From Brachycybe producta (Eukaryota > Arthropoda > Diplopoda > Playtdesmida > Andrognathidae): a stretch of 64,000 bases of DNA. Below are positions 45,801-53,799 of this stretch, piece by piece. A program made the position numbers and the translations under genes. The notes beneath the pieces are model-generated. The model searched no databases. It saw only the letters and a list, made by a program, of their open reading frames with translations, and was not told where the DNA came from. Numbering within the stretch: position 1 is the stretch's first letter; the number at the start of each line of letters is the position of its first letter. The stretch lies in contig JAUPFP010000041.1 in assembly GCA_036925085.1 (NCBI GenBank), positions 256,001-320,000 of the forward strand, in the 5' to 3' direction.

Positions 45801-48800
45801 GTTGTGATACGAATATAGTAATCGACGTAGTACAAAAGCAGAGCAAAAGAGTGGAACAAGAACAAGAACAGCATGGTCCTTTTATACCTATTACCTGTGT
45901 ATATCTACAAGGTGTAACCAGGTCCAAGTGACCATGGTCCTAAAAGGTATCAATCCGCCACTTGGGTTTAAAAGATAGAAGGAGGGAGGAACAGGTATGA
46001 CCGTATGAGTCACTCACCCCCTAGGCTAGTGTTTTGGCGGGATCATGATTTGCTTGGTGTTACAGATGCTATACAGTGCCTATTTGCTCCTATGGCACAC
46101 TACGCAATTACTTCACTGAAATTGCAAAGCATAAAACTAGTTTGATTTCTCTTAGCATATGTGCAATGCGTATAATGTGATAGTGAATTTGGTTTTGTAA
46201 AGTTTACGCCTAGCAGTTTATCAGTTTAATAGTGAATTCCATTTTGGCTTTGCATAAGCATGTTATTTTTGCTTAAGGTGGCTAATGCTATGCTCCATAC
46301 ACGCGTTTGTAAAATTTCTAGACAAAAACCATCAAGCGAACGTTTTTTTTAAGAAGCATTACAGAAAATGAAAATAATTTCAAAATTAGAAAAGATTTTA
46401 TTTAAAGTTTTTTCATATCTTAAAAAATGTGAAATTTTTTCACTTTGATCATGTAAAAACTTTTAACATTATCACCAACTATTCTAGTTTTTAAAACGTT
46501 TGTAATGTTTCTCCTGAATAATGTTCGCTTCAACAATAGAGTTTGCGCCACACAAAAAATAGGCACGACAACTGGATTTTACGACAACTTTGTGAAAAAA
46601 TTATCTCCAGTTGTCGTTCCTATTCGAATCTGTACAATTATAACAGAAGTTATAGTCGTACACAACTACAAAAAAAAGGTAACTGCGCATGCGCATTTCA
46701 TATGGGGAGGCCCACTTCCTGTTAAAATTTTTTTTTTGTCTCCATCTTGGCTTCACCAGTTAAAAACGCGAAAAAACGAAACCAACTCCAAAAACTTATT
46801 TCAAACTTCCAATTTTTAAACAATTGTTAAAATATTTTTCCAATATTAATTATTAAAATAATTAATACTGTTATTCTTTACCAATGAATTCGTTTCTTTA
46901 CCGATGAATTCGATTTTTTACCGTCGAACACAAGGTGTGGGTGGGTATTTCCGGTTTAAAATCTATATTGTTGTTGTGTGTGGAAGTTGTGAGCGCAACC
47001 TAAAGGCTACAACTACAACTTTTCAACACAGAAAACGACAATCTACAATTAGTAGTAGTTGTAGATAGTAGTAGTTGTACCGTGGCGCAAACTCTCTAAT
47101 ATAATTTTTCTCAAAACCGCGGCTGGTGTGAATAGATCCCATATAGAACATGATAGCCACACAGGAACGCCTTCACCAGAGACAAAAACTAAATAAATAT
47201 CTATTCGGCCACCTTACGCATCCCCCCAAATCTTTCATTGAATAACCCCCCCTCCCGCCGCCTTGGTTCTCAGGTTCATTCTACACCCTGTATTTGTCCT
47301 GAAGTCAGAATGAAAGAATAACTTTTATTTGCAAAACAATTCGTGAGAATTTTTGTAACCTCTAACTTATTTTGTGTTTGTCTTTCACTTCTCAACAAAA
47401 TGCATTCAAATATTGATGTTTAATAATAATAAAAAAAAAGATAAGACAGGAAAAAAAAAAAAAGAAATATAAAAAACATTAAATTATGTTATGTTGTTAT
47501 CTCAAGAGAATATTGAAAGTGGTGGCCCAGTTTCCAGGAAAGGAGCTGAAGAACGGTTTTTCTTTTCTTTCTTTCTACAAACAAACATCCTGGATATTGC
47601 AAAATGTGTATTTCAGACATCTACCATTTTAAAGTCCAATGTTAATGTACTAATAATATATGTGTTACAAGTGTTATCATTGATGCCAAACAATGATTAA
47701 AAGGACATTTAACAAAATAGAAAAAAAAAAATGATTTCTAATAACACTTGTGTGCCAAAACATTCAAAAACGACCCGCCATTCAACAAGGACAATAAGAG
47801 CCCAAATGGTTCACCTCAAATATAAACAACACGCACTTTTTTTTTACACGTACACAACTAGAAGAGCAAATAAATGACAGTCTTTCCGGGTCATATGATC
47901 GTAAAAAATAAAATAAAAATGAATCTCCTGTTTTGTTGCCAAAAAAAGAAACCAAAACAACAACAAACCGTTCCCCGTTTGCAACGAAAGCAACTCAATA
48001 CGTATCCATTTGGCAGCTTTTCTTGCAACTTTTTTTTTAAAAGCAGGGATACAATTTGCTAATTTTTTCCTAAAACATTGGCGACGCCCACTCTTGAACA
48101 TACATTCCATTAGAGACCGACATAAAGACCATAGCCAGGTTTGCTTTTGCAAAAGCCCAGCCCAACGACTGGGCCTGGCAATTGTAAGTTACAGGCCTAT
48201 GGGTCTGGTGGGCTTTGTGTACATCATCAAAAAGTAAACTATTGTGTTTTAATAGATAATTTTGATTAAAATTCTTGATCTTTCACAGATTATTTTTATC
48301 CCTTTTTCATTTTATGTTGAAAGTGCAATTCAACTTCAAGTTTTAACTTGAGTTTAATGGGTACTGAGCAGCACCTTTTGACCAATTTTATTGAATTCAT
48401 GCACCTGATAAACCGTGATGATGGTCATGTGAACATAATAACAGTTCTAATGGCTTCATAAGTCTGGTGTGCTTTGTAGGTTTCATGGGCCTGGTGAGCT
48501 CGGCCCAATATAAAATCTCACGGACTGGGCTGGGCTAATTTATTTATTTTTTTACACAATGTAGTCTCTACATTAGATAATAATGATGATATTGGGGCTC
48601 ATAATGTATTCGTCTTTTGCCAATCTACTAAATTCGATAACGTGTTCCCCTAAATTCCCCATTGAATGGCTTATAAATTTGTCACATTTTCTGCACCTAC
48701 AAAGTTGCCACAAAGTCTCCCTCCATCCGTCCTCGGGTAATTATTTGTGTTCTATCTTGATGACGAATTCATTTAACAATAAATAGATTGGACGTGGATC

Positions 48801-51800
48801 TTTCTGAAATAATGTTGCTTCTTCAAAGTCCAGACTTAACAACATGATTGTGACGATTCTCTGTGGGGCATTTACATGTAAAAGAGAATATTTCGCAATT
48901 AAGCTTAATAGCAGTTGAAGATATAAAAACCGATATCAGGAAACTGTTTTTAATAATTTTTCACCAACATAAAAAATGTCCAGAAGAAAATTAGGACAAA
49001 AAATTAGAATTTGTGCAGAAAATGGAGGAAAGCAGCAAAGATGAGCCTTATAACTTGCATGCAAAAGAGACTTTGTGACAATACAGTATTTGCAAACAAC
49101 CCTAAAGCCTGGTTTACACGGGTAGAGTTTTTTTAGTAGAGTACTGGGTAGAGTAGAGTAACTCTACCCGTAGAAACCCGGCAAAAATCGCAGTAGAGTA
49201 GAGTTTGCAGTAGAGTACTGGTTTGCTGGTAGAGTAGAGTAATATCGCACATGTGGCAAAGTAGCTCTACTCTACTTACCCCCTCCACCTCGAAACACTC
49301 TACTAGCCTCCCCACTATACCCGTGTAGACTCAACTTTCTTCAGTAGAGTAGAGTGACTGGTAGAGTTCAGTCTACTCTCCTCGCTACTCTACTTTACCC
49401 GTGTAAACCAGGCTTAAAAGATCGAACAAAAACAGAATGAATCCAGGGGATAGGATGATGATAACAACAAGATCTTTGGTGATTTGAGACTCATCATGAT
49501 TCATGAATTTATGAATGAAAACGAGGAACGTTGTTTGTATAACGTTGTTTAGAGAGTAAACTTACTATCAATTGTGCTTCATACCTGAATAAGACTCTGG
49601 TTACGTTGTTATGCGATACAGAAACAGTGACGTCAAAATGATGACGTCTCACTATGCAATGCATTAAGTTACACGGCGTTGGTTATGGCTTCATTTTGAC
49701 GTCACTATTCCGTATTACGACGTACCGTTCGTGCCTGCCTGGTCGTAAACGTAATTAAATAACCAGAACCTTAATGGTAATATTCTAAAACAAGGGTTCT
49801 TTTAACCGGGGGGGGGGGATCCATACTCCCTGCAGGTATGGAAACCTAATATGGGGTTACTTTATATGAGACTCGATCAAAAGATTAGAATGGGACAGAC
49901 TAATCGTCGGTCACTTGGTGACCTACACTTTCAGATACTTATTTGGAGAACTGTGGGTCAGTCAGTGACCTACACTTTTTTAACATTCTGGGGGCCGTGC
50001 CTCCAGACCCCCTGCAACAAGCTTAATTTAACGTAACCACACCTAATCACCATGTAAAAACGTTCTAAAGTGTAGGTCACTTAGTGACCTACGATTAGTA
50101 TGTCTCGATTAGAATAAACGGGACGGATTAAAAGGATGAACCAATGAATCAGATCAACGTTTGGGGTAATTCTAAAACCCGAAACTGAATACGTATAGAA
50201 TTGGATGAACACTATACTTTTTCATACATCGTTATTCGGTGGGGTTACGTTAAATTGAGTTTGTTGCTGGTTTTCTCGGGGCCGCAGCTCCCCAGAATGT
50301 CAGAAATTAATTCGATTCGATTGTGTGTTCTGCACCCTTGTTAATAGTGTTCATCTCCACAAGGTTTTTGGGTTCATCCATTTATATATACATTCTGTTT
50401 CAGGTTTTAGGATTACCCATGATGTTCATCCGTTCATCCTTTTATTCTGACCCGAATAAACGATCACCAATGATTTTCTTTCAGCTGTTCTGTTCCTCCC
50501 TATTCATAAGTGTATGTAAAGTAAAACCAGGCTATTGCCATCCTTTGAAATCATACTGATTGGTACCTAATAGGACTGGTGATGATAATGATGACTTCGA
50601 CAGTCTGGTGAACGCGGTACGGGGCCATATTGGGGGGAGGGGGGGCCCTGTAATCGTAAAAAGGTTAAGAACCCCTGTTTCAAAAGCGTCACTTAAGCCA
50701 ACTTATAAAAACGCTCCATAGATTTCCCATGAAGTGCTTTGTATTGCATCATGGTTTAAGCTTAACTTTATTTTAAGCAACGGTTTTGAATACTGTGGTT
50801 AGTCTCCTTACTGCATTCTCTGTTCTCACAGCTCCAAAGACATTCAAAGTGAAATTTCGCAGCCAGTAAGGCCCACATCATGTGATTTCGTTTGTGAATA
50901 TGGAAAATCATTTGAACGCCGTCTCCAATCCTTACGTCAAAAGTCAATTATAATATTCGAGATCAATGAAACTTAAACTGCTATATGCCATATTATAACA
51001 AAACGACTCAAATAAATCAGTCATTTTTTAAACTGAGGGCTTGACGTTTTCTAAAATAATTTAATAAAAACAGCAAAATTATGAACTTGACTGTTTTTTT
51101 TTAACGAAAGCCCCCTCCCTCCCCGAGCTAATAAAATGTCTCCGCATTTTATAAAATGTGAAATTTTACAATGTGAGTACCATGGGCGCCCACGCATAGG
51201 GGCAAGGTGGGACGGTCGCCCCGAAAAGCTTTGAAAAGCACAAGGATTCAAGAATTTTAAAATTAAAAAATGGGTCAAAAGCCGAAACTATAGTCTTTGG
51301 CTTTTTAAAAAAAACCGGCCAAAAGTCGAGAACCCATGCAGTGAGTGGCCCTGGGAATCGCCCCTACCTATGAAATTATCCTGTGGTGGTTTTATCACTG
51401 GTGAGTACGACATAGCGTAAACAAGCGTAACATATTGTGAATGTAGACTCGTGGAGGCCATAAATAGACACAATCCACATTCGTGAGGTTTGTGGACACT
51501 TTACATTTGAAGAGTGACCACCACATGTAAATGTTTGCCAGAACTTTTTTTTTATCTCTCTGTCCAAATGACAGATTGTGTGTGTAATAAAACTAATAAC
51601 TTATCAGTTGAGTGCAGAAGAAACTACTCTTCCGCCCTCCTTTATGAGCACAAGTGTATCACAGTACAAATACACAGGAATAAAAACACAAAAAGACAAG
51701 ACAGAAAAGACGAAAACATACTAACGCACGTTACACAGTAGTACTGAACACATGCAACAAATTCCACTTGGAGGATTTGACCAGAGGAGGTGACCAGAGG

Positions 51801-52614
51801 TCAGAAAGATTCCTTCAGTCGTCTAATAATGAGTGACGACGCCAATTGAAGTGTTTACTTGGTTTAGATCCTAAATTACTTGACTAATAATAATGGAACT
51901 ATAATGGTCCGAAAGTTGGATTTATTCGACTCTTCATGAACTTAATTGTTCAGAAAAAAACGATCCATAAAGAGCAGAACATGAAATATAATATGCTCCT
52001 CCTCCTCGATCTCCCTCCCAAAACACATCATCAAAATAAGTTTTTTAAACTTCCGGTTTTATAAAATGCCAATTTCATTGATTTTGTCTGTTTGAACCGG
52101 TGGTTTTTTTATTATTTCGTAGTTACTTCTTTAAGAAGAACGAAACCCACGTTAAAAGTAGATGAACGATCTCAATTACACCATCAGACCGTGCTGCTTA
52201 TTTGTAATTGCTAATTGCGTGACTAATTTTGTAATGATTACGAATACATGTAATGAGTGATGACGTCATCGCGCCCTATTGTTGCAGCACGGGGCCTTTG
52301 AGGAGTGTTAGGGCTACACTGGGAGAGAAAGAGAGAGAGAGAGAGAGGGGGGAGGGCAACATTATTCAATGACTAGGACACGTATGGACCCCCATTAGAA
52401 ATATAGAGTAAACGGTGGTGTCGATATAACAATATATATATACTCACAGGATGCCACTGCACGAAGTACAAACGAACGATCCGATGGTCATGTTCACATA
52501 AGTAGGTCCTCTTTGATGACAATCGAAACATTGTTTGTTGTGAGGCAAAGATCCCAATTCGCGCACTAGTTTCAGGTGCTTCTCGTCCTGTCTTCGTTTG
52601 CTGCTCGCTGCCAT
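33616..52614 (-). CDS. AGFG1: AGFG1/Drongo-like Arf-GAP and NPF-repeat protein (gene span, last exon not found)
   Basis: Nine coding exons joined in phase give 467 residues; human AGFG1 has 562. Residues 29-52 form the Arf-GAP zinc finger in the exact pattern C-x2-C-x16-C-x2-C (CFDC...CTSC). The catalytic arginine follows at residue 57, encoded first in exon 2 (C-x4-R). Exon 2 continues RGLNPPHRVKSISM and exon 3 ends the domain with KYERKRWYV. The rest is low-complexity with family landmarks: MDLLSDLGGDPFA, ASFANFDNF, DKYAALADLDNLF, and NPF motifs that bind EH domains in this family. AGFG proteins act in clathrin adaptor traffic and, in vertebrates, in nuclear RNA export. Intron 1 is 10.2 kb (42201-52447) and is full of transposon relics. 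The last recognised exon ends in NPFM at a splice donor, so a short terminal exon (in human ending NPFL) must lie below 33616. I could not place it. Confidence 0.9.
34042..34137 (-). CDS. AGFG1: AGFG1 coding exon 8 (NPF motif)
   Basis: A 96-base exon after TTATCTCAG, coding for PASSNPFTGTSALAPTWNHQ and a Thr/Ser tail. NPF is the EH-domain-binding tripeptide typical of AGFG C-terminal halves. Donor GTACGA leaves one G, completed by GT of exon 9 to give Gly. Confidence 0.8.
34569..34782 (+). pseudogene. hAT transposase C-terminal remnant with frameshift
   Basis: Two frames are needed. The first reads LATLSVSTKTAERSF before a stop near 34620. After a shift the second reads LKTYLRTAMGQERLNGLAPF and SIYRDVAIEPSVIENRLV. 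Together they match the ATAERSFS..LKTWLR(S/T)TMGQERL signature of ZMYM/TTF-type hAT transposases (C-terminal dimerisation region). It ends with TAG at 34780-34782. Broken and without the rest of the protein. Confidence 0.72.
34925..35314. mobile_element. hAT-like MITE with perfect 8-bp duplication
   Basis: Ends CAGTAGTGTAGCTAGGGGGC and CTCTAGCTACGCCACTG, with subterminal GGGCGGCAC on both sides in the same orientation. CTCATATG is duplicated exactly at 34917-34924 and 35315-35322, so this insertion is recent relative to its host element. Confidence 0.85.
35583..35703 (+). promoter_or_regulatory. Candidate plus-strand core promoter and short first exon
   Basis: CATAAAAGG at 35589-35597 lies in the loop of a perfect hairpin CGAGCCC/GGGCTCG (35583-35603). 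About 29 bases on is TCATTC (35617-35622), which fits the arthropod initiator TCAKTY. GTGGGCGTGG lies just upstream. The implied transcript runs to CCATCAT|GTAAGT (donor at 35698), so an ATG would be split across the junction. No downstream exon was recognised. It lies antisense within an AGFG1 intron. It could be a nested gene, a transposon promoter, or chance. Confidence 0.3.
36107..36205 (-). CDS. AGFG1: AGFG1 coding exon 7
   Basis: A 99-base exon after TTATTTAG, coding for TGTTNSPWGGVNGTTPSIFN and then NSLPNAPTNFPA, low-complexity and without a motif of its own. Its place is set by phase (1 base in, 1 base out) and by good splice sites between two recognised exons. Confidence 0.75.
36274..36489 (-). 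CDS. AGFG1: AGFG1 coding exon 6 (KYAALADLDNLF)
   Basis: Codes for about 72 residues: a Pro-rich stretch, then DKYAALADLDNLFHS, the most recognisable central AGFG motif, then an Asn/Pro-rich run. Acceptor TGTTTCAG. Donor GTTTGT is chosen for phase; a second in-frame donor GTAGTA about 27 bases further on would lengthen the exon by nine residues. Confidence 0.83.
36562..36618 (-). CDS. AGFG1: AGFG1 coding exon 5 (ASFANFDNF)
   Basis: A 57-base exon coding for SITYSANASFANFDNFVP, matching the NADFANFDAF repeats of AGFG proteins. Two in-frame donors lie six bases apart (GTACTG, or GTACGA at 36551-36555). The alternative would add two residues, and the sequence does not decide between them. Confidence 0.83.
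36635..38125. other. AGFG1 intron with relics
   Basis: Between coding exons 4 and 5. Contains CCAGGGATGTCAATTGG at 36921 and, at 37501-37838, CAGTGGCGGTTCGAAGGA...AAGAACCGGCCCTA, both of hAT-end type but without clear duplications. A small IR GCCGTAGGCaacCGCCTACG lies at 37792-37810. Confidence 0.35.
38132..38258 (-). CDS. AGFG1: AGFG1 coding exon 4 (DLLSDLG motif)
   Basis: Codes for about 42 residues including AMDLLSDLGGDPFASSASN, aligned with the FDLLSDLGSDIFAA stretch of vertebrate AGFG1. Acceptor GTTGGTAG, donor GTAAGC, one base carried over to the next exon. Confidence 0.88.
38340..38615 (-). CDS. AGFG1: AGFG1 coding exon 3 (end of Arf-GAP domain)
   Basis: 92 codons, beginning YCRREWMGTYDNNPP after an AACAACAG acceptor and including KYERKRWYV, the conserved C-terminal edge of the AGFG Arf-GAP domain. 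A Ser/Thr-rich tail with SKPLSTLLG follows; vertebrate AGFG1 has a similar KPLKSLLG. Donor GTTAGG, phase 0. Confidence 0.92.
38951..39100. repeat. Foldback repeat, GATATCAACATGA family
   Basis: Arms AAGTATATTTATGTTGATAACTTTC and TTTAAAAGATATCAAGATGAAAATAC with the family spacer. Preceded by AGTTTCCAATA...AAACTAACTAGAAGGGGAGCTC, matching the context of the copy near 22240. Confidence 0.6.
40952..41218. mobile_element. Foldback element with nearly identical long arms
   Basis: Left arm GTCGACAAGCCTCAGGGATT...GTAATAGGGAGCGGTGA pairs with the right arm over about 65 bases with only two mismatches, and CCTTTTCGG / CCGAAAAGG extends it. The left arm has an extra 15-base insertion (CGGTCGAAATTATTT) next to its copy. 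The spacer is rich in CCTAACC/CCAAACC words. No duplication recognised. Confidence 0.8.
41636..41796. mobile_element. PIF/Harbinger-like foldback MITE, copy 3
   Basis: Ends GGCCTTGTTTCCACTAGGGT / ACCCCAATGGAAACAAGGCC with TTA on both sides (41633-41635, 41797-41799). It lacks the short TTGAACTTTTTGAAAAT word of copies 1 and 2 on the left arm. It lies in AGFG1 intron 1-2 territory, 310 bases from exon 2. Confidence 0.8.
42107..42200 (-). CDS. AGFG1: AGFG1 coding exon 2 (Arf-GAP core)
   Basis: A 94-base exon between a TTTTCAG acceptor and a GTGATC donor, coding for RGLNPPHRVKSISMASFTPD and then EIEFVKSRGNE. It contains the catalytic Arg57. Phases agree with exon 1 (2+1) and exon 3 (0). It is more than 10 kb from exon 1, and open-reading-frame length alone would miss it. 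Confidence 0.93.
42205..43435. other. AGFG1 intron 1, no nested gene seen
   Basis: Only short frames. GAGCATTTGCTCC at 42908 and GGAGCAAATGCTC at 43029 form a small inverted pair. Confidence 0.3.
43442..43641. mobile_element. pogo/Tigger-like MITE, copy 3
   Basis: Left CAGTAGAACGTCGATTATCA and right CGATAACCGACGTTCCCATA...ACACCACTG; TA on the left (43440-43441), mutated on the right. GGACA..ACTAGTTCTGATAATCGA inside resembles the copy at 25555-25772. Confidence 0.68.
44449..45377. mobile_element. Foldback-ended element with GC-richer interior
   Basis: Ends TTAGACCATTACACTCCGGG and CCCGGAGTGTAATGGTCTAA are perfectly inverted and continue ACTGG / CCAGT. The 930-bp interior (44610-45200) is clearly richer in G+C than its surroundings, with GAGGCTCCTCACGG-type repeats and CAGGCAGCTCTGCCTGGAG palindromes. 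No long frame or known RNA motif recognised. Confidence 0.6.
46262..47215. repeat. GGTGGCTAATGCTATGC repeat family, copy interrupted by a foldback
   Basis: Begins TTAAGGTGGCTAATGCTATG and ends TCGGCCACCTTA, like the copy at 24205-24670. After GTTCGCTTCAACAA it is split by the 46535-47099 foldback, then resumes at CTCAAAACCGCGGCTGG. Confidence 0.68.
46535..47099. mobile_element. Foldback element with GAGTTTGCGCCAC ends
   Basis: Ends TAGAGTTTGCGCCAC / GTGGCGCAAACTCTCTA. The arms carry ACGACAACTGGA / TCCAGTTGTCGT and AACTACAACT-type words. The uninterrupted copy at 24540 shows the empty site. Interior AT-rich, no coding capacity. Confidence 0.7.
47220..49095. other. AGFG1 intron 1, no nested gene seen
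   Basis: Low-complexity A tracts at 47430-47475. GGCCTGGTGGGCTTTG and GGGCCTGGTGAGCTCGGCC words (48190-48530) resemble 2900-3010. No exon recognised. Confidence 0.3.
49106..49414. mobile_element. PIF-like foldback built of GTAGAGTA words
   Basis: Ends AGCCTGGTTTACACGGGTAG / CTTTACCCGTGTAAACCAGG.., flanked by TAA on both sides (49103-49105, 49415-49417). Much of the interior is repetition of GTAGAGTA and its complement TACTCTAC. The end matches the element at 18054. Confidence 0.8.
49594..49769. mobile_element. Foldback MITE with GACGTCA words
   Basis: Ends ACTCTGGTTACGTT...TGCGATACAG and CGTATTACG...AATAACCAGAAC pair loosely. Inner GTGACGTCAAAATGA and TTCATTTTGACGTCAC pair exactly over 14 bases. 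No coding capacity. Confidence 0.55.
49905..50460. repeat. GGATGAACACA / CATTCTGGGG repeat, copy 2, with GGTCACTAAGTGACC hairpins
   Basis: Shares ACATTCTGGGGG, CAATTTAACGTAACC, GAATTGGATGAACAC and CAGGTTTTAGGATTACCCATG with 20107-20470. Added here is a thrice-repeated word AGTGACCTACACTTT / AAGTGTAGGTCACT around GGTCACT.AGTGACC (49907, 49957, 50070). Confidence 0.6.
50465..52320. other. AGFG1 intron 1 near exon 1, no nested gene seen
   Basis: CATGGGCGCCCACGCATAGG at 51180 and GAATCGCCCCTACCTATG near 51355 look like hAT-type relic ends. No exon recognised. Confidence 0.3.
52324..52349. repeat. (GA)n simple repeat in AGFG1 intron 1
   Basis: GAGAGAAAGAGAGAGAGAGA and onward, about 100 bases from the exon 1 donor. 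Reverse-orientation (CT)n runs lie on the other side of exon 1 at 52619-52640 and 52690-52724. Confidence 0.9.
52448..52614 (-). CDS. AGFG1: AGFG1 coding exon 1 (residues 1-55 plus 2 bases)
   Basis: Starts MAASSKRRQDEKHLK, matching the vertebrate AGFG1 start. The frame stays open upstream (through a GA-rich leader), so homology rather than a stop codon fixes the ATG. It carries all four zinc ligands (Cys29, 32, 49, 52). The donor GTGAGT leaves CT, completed by T from exon 2 to make Leu56. Confidence 0.92.
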
Positions 52615-52890
52615 TTTTAGTCTCTCTCTCTCTCTCTGTCTTTCTTTCAACAAATAAGAGATTCAACTCCACATCAACGTCACTCAACTCTTTTTTTTCT
52701 CTCTCTCTCTCTCTCTCTCTCCCTCCTTTGAACTCCTTTCTATCTTCGTTGCCTCTTTCGCTTTTTTTTTGACCGTGTTTTTTTTTTACTACAGCAGCAT
52801 TTCCTCAGTTAATTTGCGTCACTTCCTGTATTGCGTCGCCTGATCCATTTGTCGTCAATGTTTATCATCGACGCCATATTGTGTCCACCT
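52615..52890 (-). promoter_or_regulatory. AGFG1: AGFG1 5' leader and probable promoter
   Basis: Upstream of the AGFG1 start lie two (CT)n/(GA)n runs (52619-52640 and 52690-52724) and, at 52800-52880, a short stretch richer in CpG than its surroundings. On the minus strand this stretch reads ATATGGCGTC, which contains the GCCAT/ATGGC core of YY1-type sites, and CAGGAAGTGACG, which looks like an ETS site next to a CRE half-site. Such pairs are common in TATA-less housekeeping promoters. No TATA box was seen at a useful distance. The transcription start is not determined. Confidence 0.4.
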
Positions 52891-53549
52891 TACAACACTG
52901 GCACTGCTATAAAAATGAAAAAAATATGTTAATTTGCTTCATTGTATAGTCAAATACAAGTGGAAATCTATTTAAATATGGGACTGATTTTACAACGAAT
53001 TTCCATACGTATAAGTTCAATTAATAAAATAAGATTTTTATTCAATATAAGAGACACGAAGGATAATACTGCAAAACGTACAGACAAGGGCAGACCTAAC
53101 AGCATATTCCGTTAATCACCAATTCATCCAGCAGTGTGACGTCACTTGCATGGAAATACATACGCGAAACGTCATACTGCCGTATACATCAATGAAACGA
53201 ATACGTACGTATTACGCACTGGTTTTGTCAAATAGTTTCTTTATAAATGTACTAATATGGCGTATTTACTCTCCTGATCGGATCTTTTACGATTAAGCCT
53301 CCATATTGGATAACCTCTGGTGTTCAAGAGTCAAGACTATGGCGCTCAAAGTACTTCAAAATAGAGACGTACAGATATTGCTCATGCCATCACGCTTTCT
53401 TACTTAGTGGAGCACTGAATATTAGAATTTCATTATTTGAATTTGAATTCGTTTACAGGCTCCACATTTAGTGAAAGGGGCAACGATACAAAAAAACGCG
53501 TGCAAAACCTATTCAATTACAAAAACTACTCTGCAAGCAGTCAAAAAAA

Positions 53550-53797
53550 CAGGCAATTAGAAATCGGGACATACAGAAGTTGGCTCCGCCCTTTTTATGA
53601 CGACCGGCAACTTCTAATTGGTTTGTTGTGTGGTTCGACGTTTAAAAGGGCGGAGCATGTAACGTAACCAAACAACCACCCATAACCAACCAATTAGAAG
53701 TTGCCGGTCGTCATAAAAAGGGCGAAGCCAATTTCTGTATGTCCCGATTTCTAATCCCAAAGCCAAAGAAATTCTGCAGCTATCTACAGTTGCCTGT
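53550..53797. mobile_element. Mutator-like foldback MITE, copy E, chimeric right end
   Basis: Left end CAGGCAATTAGAAATCGGGA...CATACAGAAGTTGGCTCC is of copy-C type and its mirror is complete (...TTTCTGTATGTCCCGATTTC). The element then continues AAAGCCAAAGAAATTCTGCA...CTACAGTTGCCTGT, which is the right end of the copy-D type. Flanks GTCAAAAAA and GTCAAAAAG (53540, 53798) agree at 8 of 9. Confidence 0.78.
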
Positions 53798-53799
53798 GT

